Shown here piece after piece: positions 27,272 to 36,410 of a DNA stretch of 64,000 nt (position 1 is the first letter of the stretch; each line of letters opens with the position of its first letter). This DNA comes from an uncultured Lachnospiraceae bacterium. Its GTDB lineage: Bacteria > Bacillota > Clostridia > Lachnospirales > Lachnospiraceae. Both the position numbers and the translations under genes were made by a program. Where the stretch lies: contig CAJUTQ010000017.1 of the NCBI GenBank assembly GCA_910589265.1, positions 11,906 to 75,905 of the forward strand, given 5' to 3'. The notes below the pieces were generated by a model. The model made no database searches, was not told where the DNA came from, and worked only from the letters and a program-made list of their open reading frames with translations.

Positions 27272-28159
27272 TTACCCATAGGAGTAATATTCTTCCCTAT
27301 ATTCTTGTGGTAATACAAATGCATCACTATTATCAATCAATTTCTTCTGATATCCAATCATACTGGCATTGATCTGATCAGGTACAAACTCTTTATAGCG
27401 TATTTTCATAGAATTTTTATCTTCTAATTTATTTAATATATCCTTTGCATCTCTTTTCCAGTTAAATTTATGCTCATCATAGTCTCTTGAAATTGCTTCC
27501 CAATTATGTAGATCATTTAATATAATGCTAGCATTCCGCTCTCCCCTTTTTAGAAAATCCTTTGCATCGTTGAGACATTCCACAGTTTTACGTATTTGTG
27601 AAGCATCAAATGTTGTAACATAAAGTTCTTCTATTTCTGATACTTTTCCATTCTGGCGCATATTATAAAATTCACTTAGCAGACTTCTTTCCACATGTGT
27701 CAAGCCTGGAGAACAATCAATTACAAACAGATTACTGATTTCTCGTGACATGCACTTTTTAAGGAAAGAAAGTAAATCATGTAAAAAAATAGAATCACTA
27801 ATATCCCCATGCTGCCAGAAACAGCTGCGTATATCATAATCCTGTCTGCGGTTTGCTACTGGATTCAGAAGAACTGCATATAAAACCGTATCTCTCTCAC
27901 TATTTACCAATACTTTATTACATACTCTTTCATAATAATGTTCTTCATATTCATTAAAATAATGAGGTTTTATATGATCTGGAAATAATATATAAGACAT
28001 ACTTGTTCCTAATCTGTCAATGTCAACAAAATAAATATTTTTGTAAAACTCATTCTGTTTGCAGTTATGTACACAATTTGCCAACGCTACAGAAGTTTTC
28101 CCAGTTCCCCCTTTAAAGGAATTTACCATAATAATTTTATTTCCTGTACATTTACCCAT
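27272..28159 (-). CDS. ParA/MinD-like ATPase
   Basis: This 295-aa P-loop protein has the deviant Walker A of the ParA/MinD group (SFKGGTGKTS, with the signature Lys at about 16 and the catalytic Lys at 21). It also has FVDIDRLGTS and a Walker-B-like strand FVIDCSPGLTHVERSLL. Such ATPases form ATP-dependent dimers that position or assemble partners. No ParB-like gene or parS-like repeat is next to it, so plasmid partition is unlikely. It overlaps the large upstream gene by eight bases with GGGAG before its ATG, and it lies inside the accessory operon. Confidence 0.85.
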   Translation of the reverse strand: MGKCTGNKIIMVNSFKGGTGKTSVALANCVHNCKQNEFYKNIYFVDIDRLGTSMSYILFPDHIKPHYFNEYEEHYYERVCNKVLVNSERDTVLYAVLLNPVANRRQDYDIRSCFWQHGDISDSIFLHDLLSFLKKCMSREISNLFVIDCSPGLTHVERSLLSEFYNMRQNGKVSEIEELYVTTFDASQIRKTVECLNDAKDFLKRGERNASIILNDLHNWEAISRDYDEHKFNWKRDAKDILNKLEDKNSMKIRYKEFVPDQINASMIGYQKKLIDNSDAFVLPQEYREEYYSYG

Positions 28160-31112
28160 TCTTCTTCTCCCATTTTGTATACAATATTTTCATTTTTTCT
28201 ATAGTATCTTTATCCAGTAAACTCATATGCTGATCTACACTGATGCATTGACGAAGCATTTCTATATGATACAGGCCAGATTCTACAAATGTATGGATAG
28301 CATATTCATCAATGCCATTTCGCTCTCTAAAAAAACCAAGCATCTTCTGAAACTCCATAACCGCCACAATATCTGCTGGACTTCCTTTCTGGGGTTTTCC
28401 TATCTGTTCTTCATAGTCTAATGAGTTTTCTTTGATTTCTATCCTTTGAAGATAATCCAACATCAGTGCCGTCTGAATATTATTTACTTCCTCATACAGC
28501 ATCATAATAAACTTTTTCTTAAAGGCGTTGTTTTTATTTAAAAGTAACACGATATCTTTTACAAGCTTTCTGTAATGCTCCTTCCGCTCCCTATCCTCTT
28601 CTTCCTGATTATTTATAAAAAGCATGCACTTAAAATTAAAAACTCTTTCCTGGCAGCTAATAGTTAAATATGGAGTTTCTGATAATTCATCCTTGTCAAA
28701 TAGGATATACTTCATATCATCTAATCCTGATACACCTTCCAAAAATGGCTTCAATGACACTGTCACAGATGCCTCCCCCTTTTCTTCCAAGAGTCTGCGG
28801 CGGCTACCTGCATGAAAATTAACTAATAACATCTCTTGACCAGATAAAATACTATGTCGTACCTGAAATTCTGGAAGATGATACATATGCTGCATTAGTT
28901 GTGGATTGGAAGAAAGAATAACAACTGTGCGGTGAGAATCTCCTCCTACTTTCTGTCGTATCTGATTTAGCAAAGACTGTTTTAATTCCTTTGTATCCCA
29001 GAGAGCTAACTTCACATCATGGTTTAATTCCATAAAATGCATGCTATCCCATAAAATTTCTAGGACATTCCCGTTATCCTGCTTTTCATCAAACAGCTTC
29101 CTTATATCCAACTCCTCAAAAGAAAGAAGGAGTTGATTGGGCTGTCTGCGCCATTCTTTCAACTTTGGTTTCTGGTACAAAATGCTACTGTCTGCCAAAA
29201 ATAAAAGATCAGAATCATGAATAATTCGTTCTATATCATATTCCTGCCCATTCACATACATTTCTTTTGTAAAGCGAAATAAAACTTGGGGATATTCCAA
29301 ATCCATTTCCATGTTTTCCTGAAGCTGTTTTTTTAATTCTTCTTCTTTGTTGCTAATAATATTGAAAACAACTTTATGTAACATGCTTTTTTTAGATTTC
29401 GCAAAACCTTTTAGCTTTCTTGTCATAGAGGCTATTTTACAGATATCATGAATATCTACAATCGTAACATTGACCTCAGATAAATATTTTTGTCGTTCCA
29501 TGTAATCCAGCAGATCCTCATTCAAAAGGCGGATATCTACCCAAGAATTTGCTGTATGTTCCTGTATTTTTTCAAATATTATTTCCTGGTTTATATTTTG
29601 AATGCTGCCATAATCAAGCTGATACAATTCTTCCCCATTTAATAAATATCGAACTGGAAAATCCATCACCTCTTTATGAATTAACGCCCTCACTATCTGT
29701 TCCCAAAATTCGCCCGTTTGAATCCCCAACAGCTCCCTAAATTTCTCATACTTTCTTTGCAGTGAAATCAGGTAAAATCCTGCCAGCGGGTGATAAAAAG
29801 GCATAAAAATCCTGCCATTTTCTTCTCTGCAAAATATTCTTTGGAGGCGACTTAAAAAATGCATACCAAGGCACATTCTGGCAATCCCTTTATCTGACAC
29901 ACATCTTCCCATCAACGCAAAATAACATTTGACAAACTTTTCCTGGCTCTGTGCATAATGCCACAAATAAGCTGGTGTAAATCTACTTCCCTCTTTCTTT
30001 GCCTCTAAAAATAATTGTTGCAATTCTCCAAGTTTTTCCCTCAAAAATTCCTTTTTTTCTTCCGTAAGACTCAACAATTCCATCAATTTTCTTATTTCCT
30101 GAAATTCCTCCTCTATTTTCTGCTCATCTTCATAAGAAAACTTCTGTCTGCTGTCATACAATATCTCATCCTCTTGTTCTAATGACCTTCGAGGGGATCG
30201 AACCTTATGCGATAAACTGATTTCTTGCACCGTCTCCTTCTCTATTTCTGGCTTAAAAAGCATTTCCTCCACCTGATCCATAGGTTCTTCTGGCATTTCC
30301 TGCAAAGCATACTCATAGGAATTTTCGTACGAATGTTCTTCCTGCCTTTCCTGGGACGGCTCTTTTGGTTTTCGCCCGCTTCCTTTAAACAATTCTTCTA
30401 TTTTCTCATTATATCGAACATAATAAAATACACTTTTTAAATCATTCTTTGAAAGCCACTTCATAATATTTTGCCGTTTTTTTACTGGAAACTCTACTTT
30501 CTTTTCTACAATTCCCCCAATCAATTTCGTCTCTACCAGTAAAGGATCCGAATTTCGTATCAATTTTTTTAAATATTGCTTGCTCTTTGCTTTTTCTATT
30601 TTTTCACATCTCCATAGATCCAACTGGTATAAATTATCAACCATTTTCTCAAATTCAAGATTTCCAGCTTCCCCAATACAAGAATTCAGATATTGAAACA
30701 ATTCTTCCAGTATAATCTGCCTTGACTCCATAATACTATCCAGCACTCTTTTACAGTCAATATCTGGTTCTTGTCCAAGAGCTTTCGTCAGACAATTCCA
30801 GAATATACTTTTGTCTTCTGGAATTGCAGGATATTCTACAAAATCCTTTAAGGAATCGATCATCTTCACGCTGTCATTAGAAAATAATACAATTTTGGAT
30901 ACATTTCTATCATTGCGCAAAACAACTGCCTGTGAATACTCTTTACGATCAAACCAGGTCATTGCATACTCTGCTTCTCGTTTTAAAAATTTATCTGCCA
31001 AATTTTTTTCAATGTCTACAATAGCAATAAAATACTCTTTTAGCCCTTTCGTCAACAATTCAATATATGTCTCCATATATGTCTCCATGTGCTTGAAAAA
31101 TTTTTCCATCAT
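28152..31112 (-). CDS. Large protein of unknown function (986 aa), accessory operon
   Basis: I do not recognise a domain in this protein. It has no signal peptide and no long hydrophobic segment. An acidic, predicted coiled-coil region rich in Glu (about residues 290-400) separates an N-terminal helical part from a C-terminal alpha/beta part. The latter has hydrophobic strands ending in acidic residues, such as VTIVDIHDICK, DSDLLFLADSSILY and VVILSSNPQ, which could be an NTPase-like or nuclease-like fold without a clear Walker A. The ATG at 31112 gives a four-base ATGA overlap with the upstream gene; the frame is open to 31184 but that longer form is unlikely. It is the largest gene of the operon and presumably its scaffold or effector. 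Confidence 0.75.
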   Translation of the reverse strand: MMEKFFKHMETYMETYIELLTKGLKEYFIAIVDIEKNLADKFLKREAEYAMTWFDRKEYSQAVVLRNDRNVSKIVLFSNDSVKMIDSLKDFVEYPAIPEDKSIFWNCLTKALGQEPDIDCKRVLDSIMESRQIILEELFQYLNSCIGEAGNLEFEKMVDNLYQLDLWRCEKIEKAKSKQYLKKLIRNSDPLLVETKLIGGIVEKKVEFPVKKRQNIMKWLSKNDLKSVFYYVRYNEKIEELFKGSGRKPKEPSQERQEEHSYENSYEYALQEMPEEPMDQVEEMLFKPEIEKETVQEISLSHKVRSPRRSLEQEDEILYDSRQKFSYEDEQKIEEEFQEIRKLMELLSLTEEKKEFLREKLGELQQLFLEAKKEGSRFTPAYLWHYAQSQEKFVKCYFALMGRCVSDKGIARMCLGMHFLSRLQRIFCREENGRIFMPFYHPLAGFYLISLQRKYEKFRELLGIQTGEFWEQIVRALIHKEVMDFPVRYLLNGEELYQLDYGSIQNINQEIIFEKIQEHTANSWVDIRLLNEDLLDYMERQKYLSEVNVTIVDIHDICKIASMTRKLKGFAKSKKSMLHKVVFNIISNKEEELKKQLQENMEMDLEYPQVLFRFTKEMYVNGQEYDIERIIHDSDLLFLADSSILYQKPKLKEWRRQPNQLLLSFEELDIRKLFDEKQDNGNVLEILWDSMHFMELNHDVKLALWDTKELKQSLLNQIRQKVGGDSHRTVVILSSNPQLMQHMYHLPEFQVRHSILSGQEMLLVNFHAGSRRRLLEEKGEASVTVSLKPFLEGVSGLDDMKYILFDKDELSETPYLTISCQERVFNFKCMLFINNQEEEDRERKEHYRKLVKDIVLLLNKNNAFKKKFIMMLYEEVNNIQTALMLDYLQRIEIKENSLDYEEQIGKPQKGSPADIVAVMEFQKMLGFFRERNGIDEYAIHTFVESGLYHIEMLRQCISVDQHMSLLDKDTIEKMKILYTKWEKKNG

Positions 31113-32614
31113 AAGAGGGTAAACTCTCCTTTCTCTTCTGGAAGGGTAATCACATATCCGCTGTCTGAAAGCCGAATCAAACAATTGATCTCATCAAGAT
31201 TATCAATCAACGCCTTCTCGTTCTGTCTAAATTCCTGAAAGGGAACTTTCATATGCAGACATTTTAACATCTTATCCATCTGGTCATTTTTCTGAATGCA
31301 AATTCCGTATTTATTTTGCAGAAAATCTAAAAAATTATCCAAATATGCATAGGTAATCTTTTCCCTTGCAAGATATAGTCGTACAAAAAACTCCAGCAAA
31401 GATGGAGATAGGGCAAAAAATTTATGCCTTGAATGGGTTTTGGGAAAGACAAATTCAATATCCTTTCCACATGTATTAAGTGTAGAGGAGCTTTTAGTAA
31501 ATGTAGAGCCTGTCCTTGCCTTGCTCATATTGATATAGCACATTACAAATTCTTCTACTGGATAATCTTTCTCTATCACTCCATCTAAAGCAAATACTTT
31601 TCGGATGGATGGATACAAAGATGCTTTGGCGCTTTCTTTGAAAGTGGAATGAAATACTCGTCTTACAAACTGGATTATTTCTTCCTTCCCATTCTTTCCA
31701 ATGACATAAATTTTATCCGGTTCACTTCCAACTACAATACCCTGGTCATCTATCTGTTCCTCCTGCAAACATTTGATATAAAATTCTTTTAGCTCTGTTT
31801 GAAACACAAAGCGGATTTCTGAATAGTTTTGTACACATGCCAGATGGTACGCCTCGCCATTTAACAAATGGCTGGAACCCTGACATAATATATAGCCCCT
31901 GTTGGAAGTAATTGCCTTTTTATTAATGATAAACTGGATGACATAAAAATCCAAAAGAGTAGCCAAATAGTCATAGCGTTTATAAAAGTCCAGGTTCCTA
32001 AAAAATGGGTGTTCCAACAGCTCATATAAATCTTCCTTAAAATTCCTTCGAACTTTTCTGAAATTTCCCGCTTTAATCATATCAAATTCCATTGTTTTTT
32101 TTCTTACCTTTTTCCAGTTATCCTCGCCAAAAAATTTTTCACAAAGGACACTCATAAGATAACTTGCCCCGTCTGCCCTGCTGTACAAATAGTCATACAA
32201 CCGCTTTTGTACATCCCGAAAAACATTCTCATTCTCTATACCTGGTATCATACAATAGAGAAGATGACGTAGATTTTGTGTTCGGGCACTACGGAGCATT
32301 TGAGGTCTTAATGGAAAATAATAATGGTCCTTTTCAATTCGAAAAATCAACTCTTCACCGGAAAATCTACGAAAAAAATAGTTAAAAGATTCTTCCAGCT
32401 GTTTTTTCTTTTGCTCGTTATCCTCTTCACATAAAAGTATTTTCGCCTTTCGAAAGTCTTCATATCTATACTGTTTTTCTCTTCCTTCTTCATCTTCCTG
32501 AAAAAACTCTGACAAAAAATTATTCAGCAGGAGGTATTTTGGTGTTTCTGGTCCTGAAATACCTATGTATGAAGCCAATTTACTTTCATTGCTTTTATCT
32601 CCTGTACTCATCAT
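31109..32614 (-). CDS. Protein of unknown function (501 aa), possibly DptG-like
   Basis: This protein is mostly helical with no membrane segment. The C-terminal part (KFFALSPSLLEFFVRLYLAR ... AYLDNFLDFLQNKYGI) recalls the corresponding part of DptG, a partner of the ATPase DptF in phosphorothioate-dependent restriction. The resemblance is from memory and weak. Its place directly after a DptF-like ATPase supports it. The ATG at 32614 overlaps the stop of the ATPase gene by one base (TGATG); a second ATG follows at once and has slightly better Shine-Dalgarno spacing. The gene is translationally coupled to both neighbours. Confidence 0.7.
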   Translation of the reverse strand: MMSTGDKSNESKLASYIGISGPETPKYLLLNNFLSEFFQEDEEGREKQYRYEDFRKAKILLCEEDNEQKKKQLEESFNYFFRRFSGEELIFRIEKDHYYFPLRPQMLRSARTQNLRHLLYCMIPGIENENVFRDVQKRLYDYLYSRADGASYLMSVLCEKFFGEDNWKKVRKKTMEFDMIKAGNFRKVRRNFKEDLYELLEHPFFRNLDFYKRYDYLATLLDFYVIQFIINKKAITSNRGYILCQGSSHLLNGEAYHLACVQNYSEIRFVFQTELKEFYIKCLQEEQIDDQGIVVGSEPDKIYVIGKNGKEEIIQFVRRVFHSTFKESAKASLYPSIRKVFALDGVIEKDYPVEEFVMCYINMSKARTGSTFTKSSSTLNTCGKDIEFVFPKTHSRHKFFALSPSLLEFFVRLYLAREKITYAYLDNFLDFLQNKYGICIQKNDQMDKMLKCLHMKVPFQEFRQNEKALIDNLDEINCLIRLSDSGYVITLPEEKGEFTLL

Positions 32615-34164
32615 CAACCCTCTTTTCTTATTTTAACAACTGTACTCTGCCCCTTTAGAAAATGATTTACATGTTGGACACTTAAGGAAAAATTGCATAG
32701 TTGATTCTGTTCCTGATTCGTAAACCGGACGTACATCTTTTCATATACCCCACTTTTTTTCTTTAAAATCTTCTGGTAAAAAGAATTGATCCTGTATTCC
32801 TCCAACGATTTACTATTATGGCTTAAATAATAATACTCATCTGCCATCATTAAATAGCAAAACAGCTGATAATCCACCACAAGAGTAATTGCATCTAGAC
32901 TATCCTTTTCCTGAAATACATAGCTGATAGAAAACCGGTTCTGTTCTTCTTTTTTATGTACATTTGTATTCAAATTTCCAAAATCCAACCCATACCTATG
33001 CCAAATCATATCTATACTGCCCAGTTCAAATTCTGTCTGGATACCATCTCCAAGCATTACTGGAGTATCGGCAACTTTCATAGCAAGGTCGCTTTGGCCC
33101 CTCCTTGTTAATCTTCCAAGCCCCCTCTTTAGACGATATAACTCTCCATCTTGAATTTCTGCTGAATCAATAAAAGGCTCTTTCTGAAAAAAAGTGATTA
33201 CTTCTCGGAATTCTGTCAGATAATTTACTGCAAGGAAGTCATAGGGATTTTCCTGTTCATCAAAAAATCGTTTTCTTTTTTTCTTTCGGCACTCTTCTAC
33301 CGAATCACACTCCCAGACATCTTCTTTCAAATTTTTAAATGCTGGATCCATACGGCCCATATTCAAAAGCACTTTGTCCAAATGATCCCTTTGTCCAAAA
33401 ACAGCATCCACAAAAAAATCTCCCTGCTCTCTTCTCTTTCTACGCTCCTTGCATCCCTCCCCAAATGTTACCATATAAGCTAACAAGGATAACAGTTCCC
33501 TGAATGTAACATGCTCCCCAATTAGATAAACCGCATCACACATAACCCGAACACTTTCTGTTCCCTTTTCTGACAATAAAAAATTCAGATTTTCCTGGAA
33601 TGCACAATTTTTGAAAAATTGACATTCTCTATTGCTACATGGATTTTTATCATAAGCTAAAAAACCCTGTACAATCTTTTGAAATATATTCTTATCCTCT
33701 GCAAGATTTCTTTTCTCAAAATTTTTAATTATGACTTTATCATTTTGCTGGTTAAGTTTTTCCATTAAGCTCCTTTGATACTTAATAGCACATTTTGTAA
33801 AGATACCTACATTAGCTGCAATAATGATTCGTTCTTCCGATTTTCCGTCCAATATATCAACAATTCTTTGTAATATTTTCTCCTTTTCTACCTCTGTTTC
33901 AGCAGAAAAATCCATATAGGGCTCAGAAAATCCATATTCATCTAATTTTTTCCGCAATATACGGATTAATCGAGATTTTCCGTCTCCTGCTTCCCCTGTC
34001 AACAAAATAAACTGCAAAGTATCTAGATGTGCAAGAATTTCCTCTTCTTCTGACAAAGTGACTTGAAAGCCCCCCTCTTCCCTACGTTCGTCCATCATAT
34101 TCACATGTCCCTGATATACAGAACAATATTTTAATAATTCTTCCATCTTTTCTGAAATATTCAT
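32614..34164 (-). CDS. P-loop ATPase with cysteine cluster, DptF-like
   Basis: This ATPase of 516 aa is the first gene of the accessory operon. Walker A is GEAGDGKSRL (about residues 57-66). A Walker-B/sensor-like strand reads ERIIIAANVGIF, and a cysteine cluster CSNRECQFFKNC follows near residue 180. The GxxGDGKS loop, the AANxG strand and the Cys cluster in this order recall DptF and related AAA-type ATPases of DNA-linked defence systems. I chose the ATG at 34164, preceded by AAAGGTG; a GTG three codons upstream is possible. A strong promoter lies about 35 bases before it. No dndBCDE modification genes accompany it. Confidence 0.78.
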   Translation of the reverse strand: MNISEKMEELLKYCSVYQGHVNMMDERREEGGFQVTLSEEEEILAHLDTLQFILLTGEAGDGKSRLIRILRKKLDEYGFSEPYMDFSAETEVEKEKILQRIVDILDGKSEERIIIAANVGIFTKCAIKYQRSLMEKLNQQNDKVIIKNFEKRNLAEDKNIFQKIVQGFLAYDKNPCSNRECQFFKNCAFQENLNFLLSEKGTESVRVMCDAVYLIGEHVTFRELLSLLAYMVTFGEGCKERRKRREQGDFFVDAVFGQRDHLDKVLLNMGRMDPAFKNLKEDVWECDSVEECRKKKRKRFFDEQENPYDFLAVNYLTEFREVITFFQKEPFIDSAEIQDGELYRLKRGLGRLTRRGQSDLAMKVADTPVMLGDGIQTEFELGSIDMIWHRYGLDFGNLNTNVHKKEEQNRFSISYVFQEKDSLDAITLVVDYQLFCYLMMADEYYYLSHNSKSLEEYRINSFYQKILKKKSGVYEKMYVRFTNQEQNQLCNFSLSVQHVNHFLKGQSTVVKIRKEG

Positions 34165-34197
34165 CTTCTTCACCTTTAACTGACAATTTTTTCTATT

Positions 34198-34226
34198 ATT
34201 ATATTCTATCCTTGTTTTTCTGTAAA
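34198..34226 (-). promoter_or_regulatory. Promoter of the five-gene accessory operon
   Basis: TTTACA (34221-34226), a 17-base spacer and a perfect TATAAT (34198-34203) on the minus strand lie about 35 bases before the ATPase start. No operator-like inverted repeat is visible, which suggests constitutive expression. Confidence 0.8.
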
Positions 34227-34298
34227 GAAATTTTATTTCATAAAAAATAGTAAAAATACGTTCTCTGTCACAAACTCCATTTATGGAAATTCTATAAC

Positions 34299-34469
34299 TT
34301 ATGGCTCACTTTCTCTTTCTTGTTCCTTCGATAACTCCTTTTCTCTAAGAGCTTCCTGATATCCTTTTAAAGGATCAAAAGCGATAAACTGTTTTGCCCT
34401 ATTTGTTCTGTCCATTTTCGGAATAACTTCTTTTGAATTATCCTTTTTAGGCTCTATGTGATTCCCCAC
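34299..34469 (-). CDS. Small YolD-like protein
   Basis: This 56-aa gene begins with GTG at 34469, inside the end of the Y-polymerase gene, with AGGAGG nine bases before it. Its core, MDRTNRAKQFIAFDPLKGYQEAL, resembles YolD-like proteins (RAKxFxPFDAL-GxxEAL), which are encoded next to UvrX/DinB-type polymerases in Firmicutes. The 23-base overlap with the polymerase gene indicates co-translation. The role is not established; YolD homologues are often considered accessory to translesion polymerases. Confidence 0.75.
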   Translation of the reverse strand: MGNHIEPKKDNSKEVIPKMDRTNRAKQFIAFDPLKGYQEALREKELSKEQERESEP

Positions 34470-35724
34470 TTCTATGACCTCCTATTTGTTCATTTCGTTC
34501 TCTGGCAGTTCCTCCTTCCTGCAAATCCATCCCCCGGATAAGAGCATTTTTTCCAAATCTCTTTTTTATCTCAAGGACTGCTTTTTGTAATTTTCTATCT
34601 TGATCCTCTTCCTTATCCTCTTTAAATAACTCATACTGTTCATAGGTTTCCTCTACTATGTGGTTATAACTTATATTTACTTTTCTTATGGGCATGTCTC
34701 TTTGTACGATACCCTCATATAAATCAAGGACATAGGGTAGGATAACAGAGTAAGAATTGGAAGCTGTCCTTATAGACCTTGTCCCAACTGCTGGCTTCTT
34801 TTTCATTTCTCTTGAGTACTCAATGATTAAAGAAATAGACTGGGTAACTAGATTTTTATCTAGCATGTCAAGGCAGAGGGCGTCTATCATTTCTTTTATA
34901 ATTAATGTACATTCCTCAAAGGAATAATCCCTTTTTAAAACTTGGGAACGAGTTAGGGAAGTTTTTTTTGGCTTATATGCCTTTATATCTTCCATTGTTG
35001 TGGTTTCTCTTCCCCATGCATGGTCAATTAAAAGCTCTGCATCTACTCCAAACATTTGATATAATATGTTTTCATCTGTAAGAGTAATATCTTTCATTGT
35101 CATAATGCCTATACTCTCCAGCCTCTTTTTTGTTCCCTTTCCTACTCTCCAAAAGTCTGTGATTGGCCGATGATTCCATAGTGTTTTTTGATATTTTTTT
35201 TCATCAAGATAACCAATATTGTCTTCTACATGTTTTGCTGTAATATCTAAGGCTACTTTTGCAAGATAGAGATTAGTTCCAATTCCTGCTGTTGCTGGAA
35301 TCCCTGTTGTATTTTTAATATCCTCCATAATGGTTACTGCTAATTCTTTGGCTGTAAGCTGATACATGGAGAGATAAGGAGTGACATCCAAAAATACTTC
35401 GTCAATAGAATATACATGAATGTCCTCTTTTGCAATATATTTTAAATAGATTGCATAAATATCCGCCGAATAATCCATATACCGTTTCATACGAGGGGGA
35501 GCCATGATATACTTTATATTTTTTGGAATTTGAAACACCCTACATCGGTTTTTTATTCCCAATGCCTTCAAAGATGGGGAAATGGCAAGACATATTGTTT
35601 TTTCACTTCTCTTTGGGTCAGCTACCACCAGATGGCTTGTCATTGGATCAAGTCCTCTCTCCACACATTCTACGCAAGCATAAAAAGACTTTAGATCTAT
35701 GCACAAATACATTCGTTCCTCCAT
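34447..35724 (-). CDS. Y-family DNA polymerase (UvrX/DinB-like)
   Basis: This protein of 425 aa is a translesion polymerase. The palm motifs are clear: CIDLKSFYACVECVERGLDP at the N-terminus (metal Asp and steric gate region) and HVYSIDEVFLDVT near residue 105. The helix-hairpin-helix region follows (ITDFWRVGKGTKKRLESIGI), then a little-finger domain. It belongs to the clostridial UvrX-like branch rather than classical DinB. The ATG at 35724 follows GGGAGG; the longer frame to 35745 is not needed. It sits downstream of a lipoprotein gene and is followed by the overlapping YolD-like gene. No SOS box is visible nearby. Confidence 0.92.
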   Translation of the reverse strand: MEERMYLCIDLKSFYACVECVERGLDPMTSHLVVADPKRSEKTICLAISPSLKALGIKNRCRVFQIPKNIKYIMAPPRMKRYMDYSADIYAIYLKYIAKEDIHVYSIDEVFLDVTPYLSMYQLTAKELAVTIMEDIKNTTGIPATAGIGTNLYLAKVALDITAKHVEDNIGYLDEKKYQKTLWNHRPITDFWRVGKGTKKRLESIGIMTMKDITLTDENILYQMFGVDAELLIDHAWGRETTTMEDIKAYKPKKTSLTRSQVLKRDYSFEECTLIIKEMIDALCLDMLDKNLVTQSISLIIEYSREMKKKPAVGTRSIRTASNSYSVILPYVLDLYEGIVQRDMPIRKVNISYNHIVEETYEQYELFKEDKEEDQDRKLQKAVLEIKKRFGKNALIRGMDLQEGGTARERNEQIGGHRSGESHRA

Positions 35725-35765
35725 GGAGCAAACCTCCCATTGCATTGTATTCTCTTTGCATCTGC

Positions 35766-36317
35766 TTACTGCATAATATAAGTAATTCCATATCCTCCTT
35801 CTTTTAAAGGTTCAAAAGTAATAGAAGGAACTCCTTCTCCCATGACAACTCCTACTTCGGTCATAAAGAGAAGGGATGTATCTACTTCTTTGACTACTGT
35901 TAAAAGCTTATCTGAAAAAATTTTATCTATTTCCAGCTCCATAAATTCCTCTTTATTATCTACTTCAATTCCCGTTCCATCTTGATAATTCACAGTAATA
36001 GGATAATAAACAAGTTCTGATAATGCCTCTAAGTTTTTTGCCCCTACAGCTGCTTTAATCTTCTCAGCAAACACCATTTCTTCCTCTGTTACAGGAGTCT
36101 CTGCAGAAGGCAGTTTTTCCGTCTCTTTCTCCTCTGCGTTTTCTCCCCCTTGCTCTTCCTCTGTTTGGGAGGACTGGGAGGAAGCAGTTTGTTCAGATTG
36201 TCCCTCACCATTGTCTGCCATAACGCCTCCCTTTGATTCGCTACCTTTGGTTCCCCCGCAAGCCGTTAATGTAAGCATAAAAGCCGCTATCATACAAATG
36301 ACAAATTGTTTTTTCAT
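35766..36317 (-). CDS. Putative lipoprotein
   Basis: This protein of 183 aa has a lipoprotein signal peptide with lipobox LTAC at residues 17-20. A low-complexity Ser/Gln/Glu linker (about residues 25-70) and a globular C-terminal domain of about 100 aa follow. That domain (EALSELVYYPITVN ... LLTVVKEVDTS) looks like a small NTF2- or DUF-type fold, not assigned. ATG at 36317 follows AAAGGAAAGG. The frame is open upstream to 36341 but that would place the signal peptide internally. Function unknown. Confidence 0.8.
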   Translation of the reverse strand: MKKQFVICMIAAFMLTLTACGGTKGSESKGGVMADNGEGQSEQTASSQSSQTEEEQGGENAEEKETEKLPSAETPVTEEEMVFAEKIKAAVGAKNLEALSELVYYPITVNYQDGTGIEVDNKEEFMELEIDKIFSDKLLTVVKEVDTSLLFMTEVGVVMGEGVPSITFEPLKEGGYGITYIMQ

Positions 36318-36410
36318 TGGAAACCTTTCCTTTCTTATCAATTTGTATTAGTATTGGCATTTTTACTCTTAGTATTCATTGTTTGCCAAGTTTCAAGGAA
36401 ACTGCTTATC

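Noticed and set aside
27272..28159. Plasmid or element partition locus
   Set aside because: The ParA-like gene has no ParB, no repeated centromere-like sites and no replication gene nearby.
28152..31184. Longer 1010-aa form of the large accessory protein
   Set aside because: The extra 24 residues overlap the end of the upstream gene by 76 bases; the ATG at 31112 forms a typical ATGA overlap.
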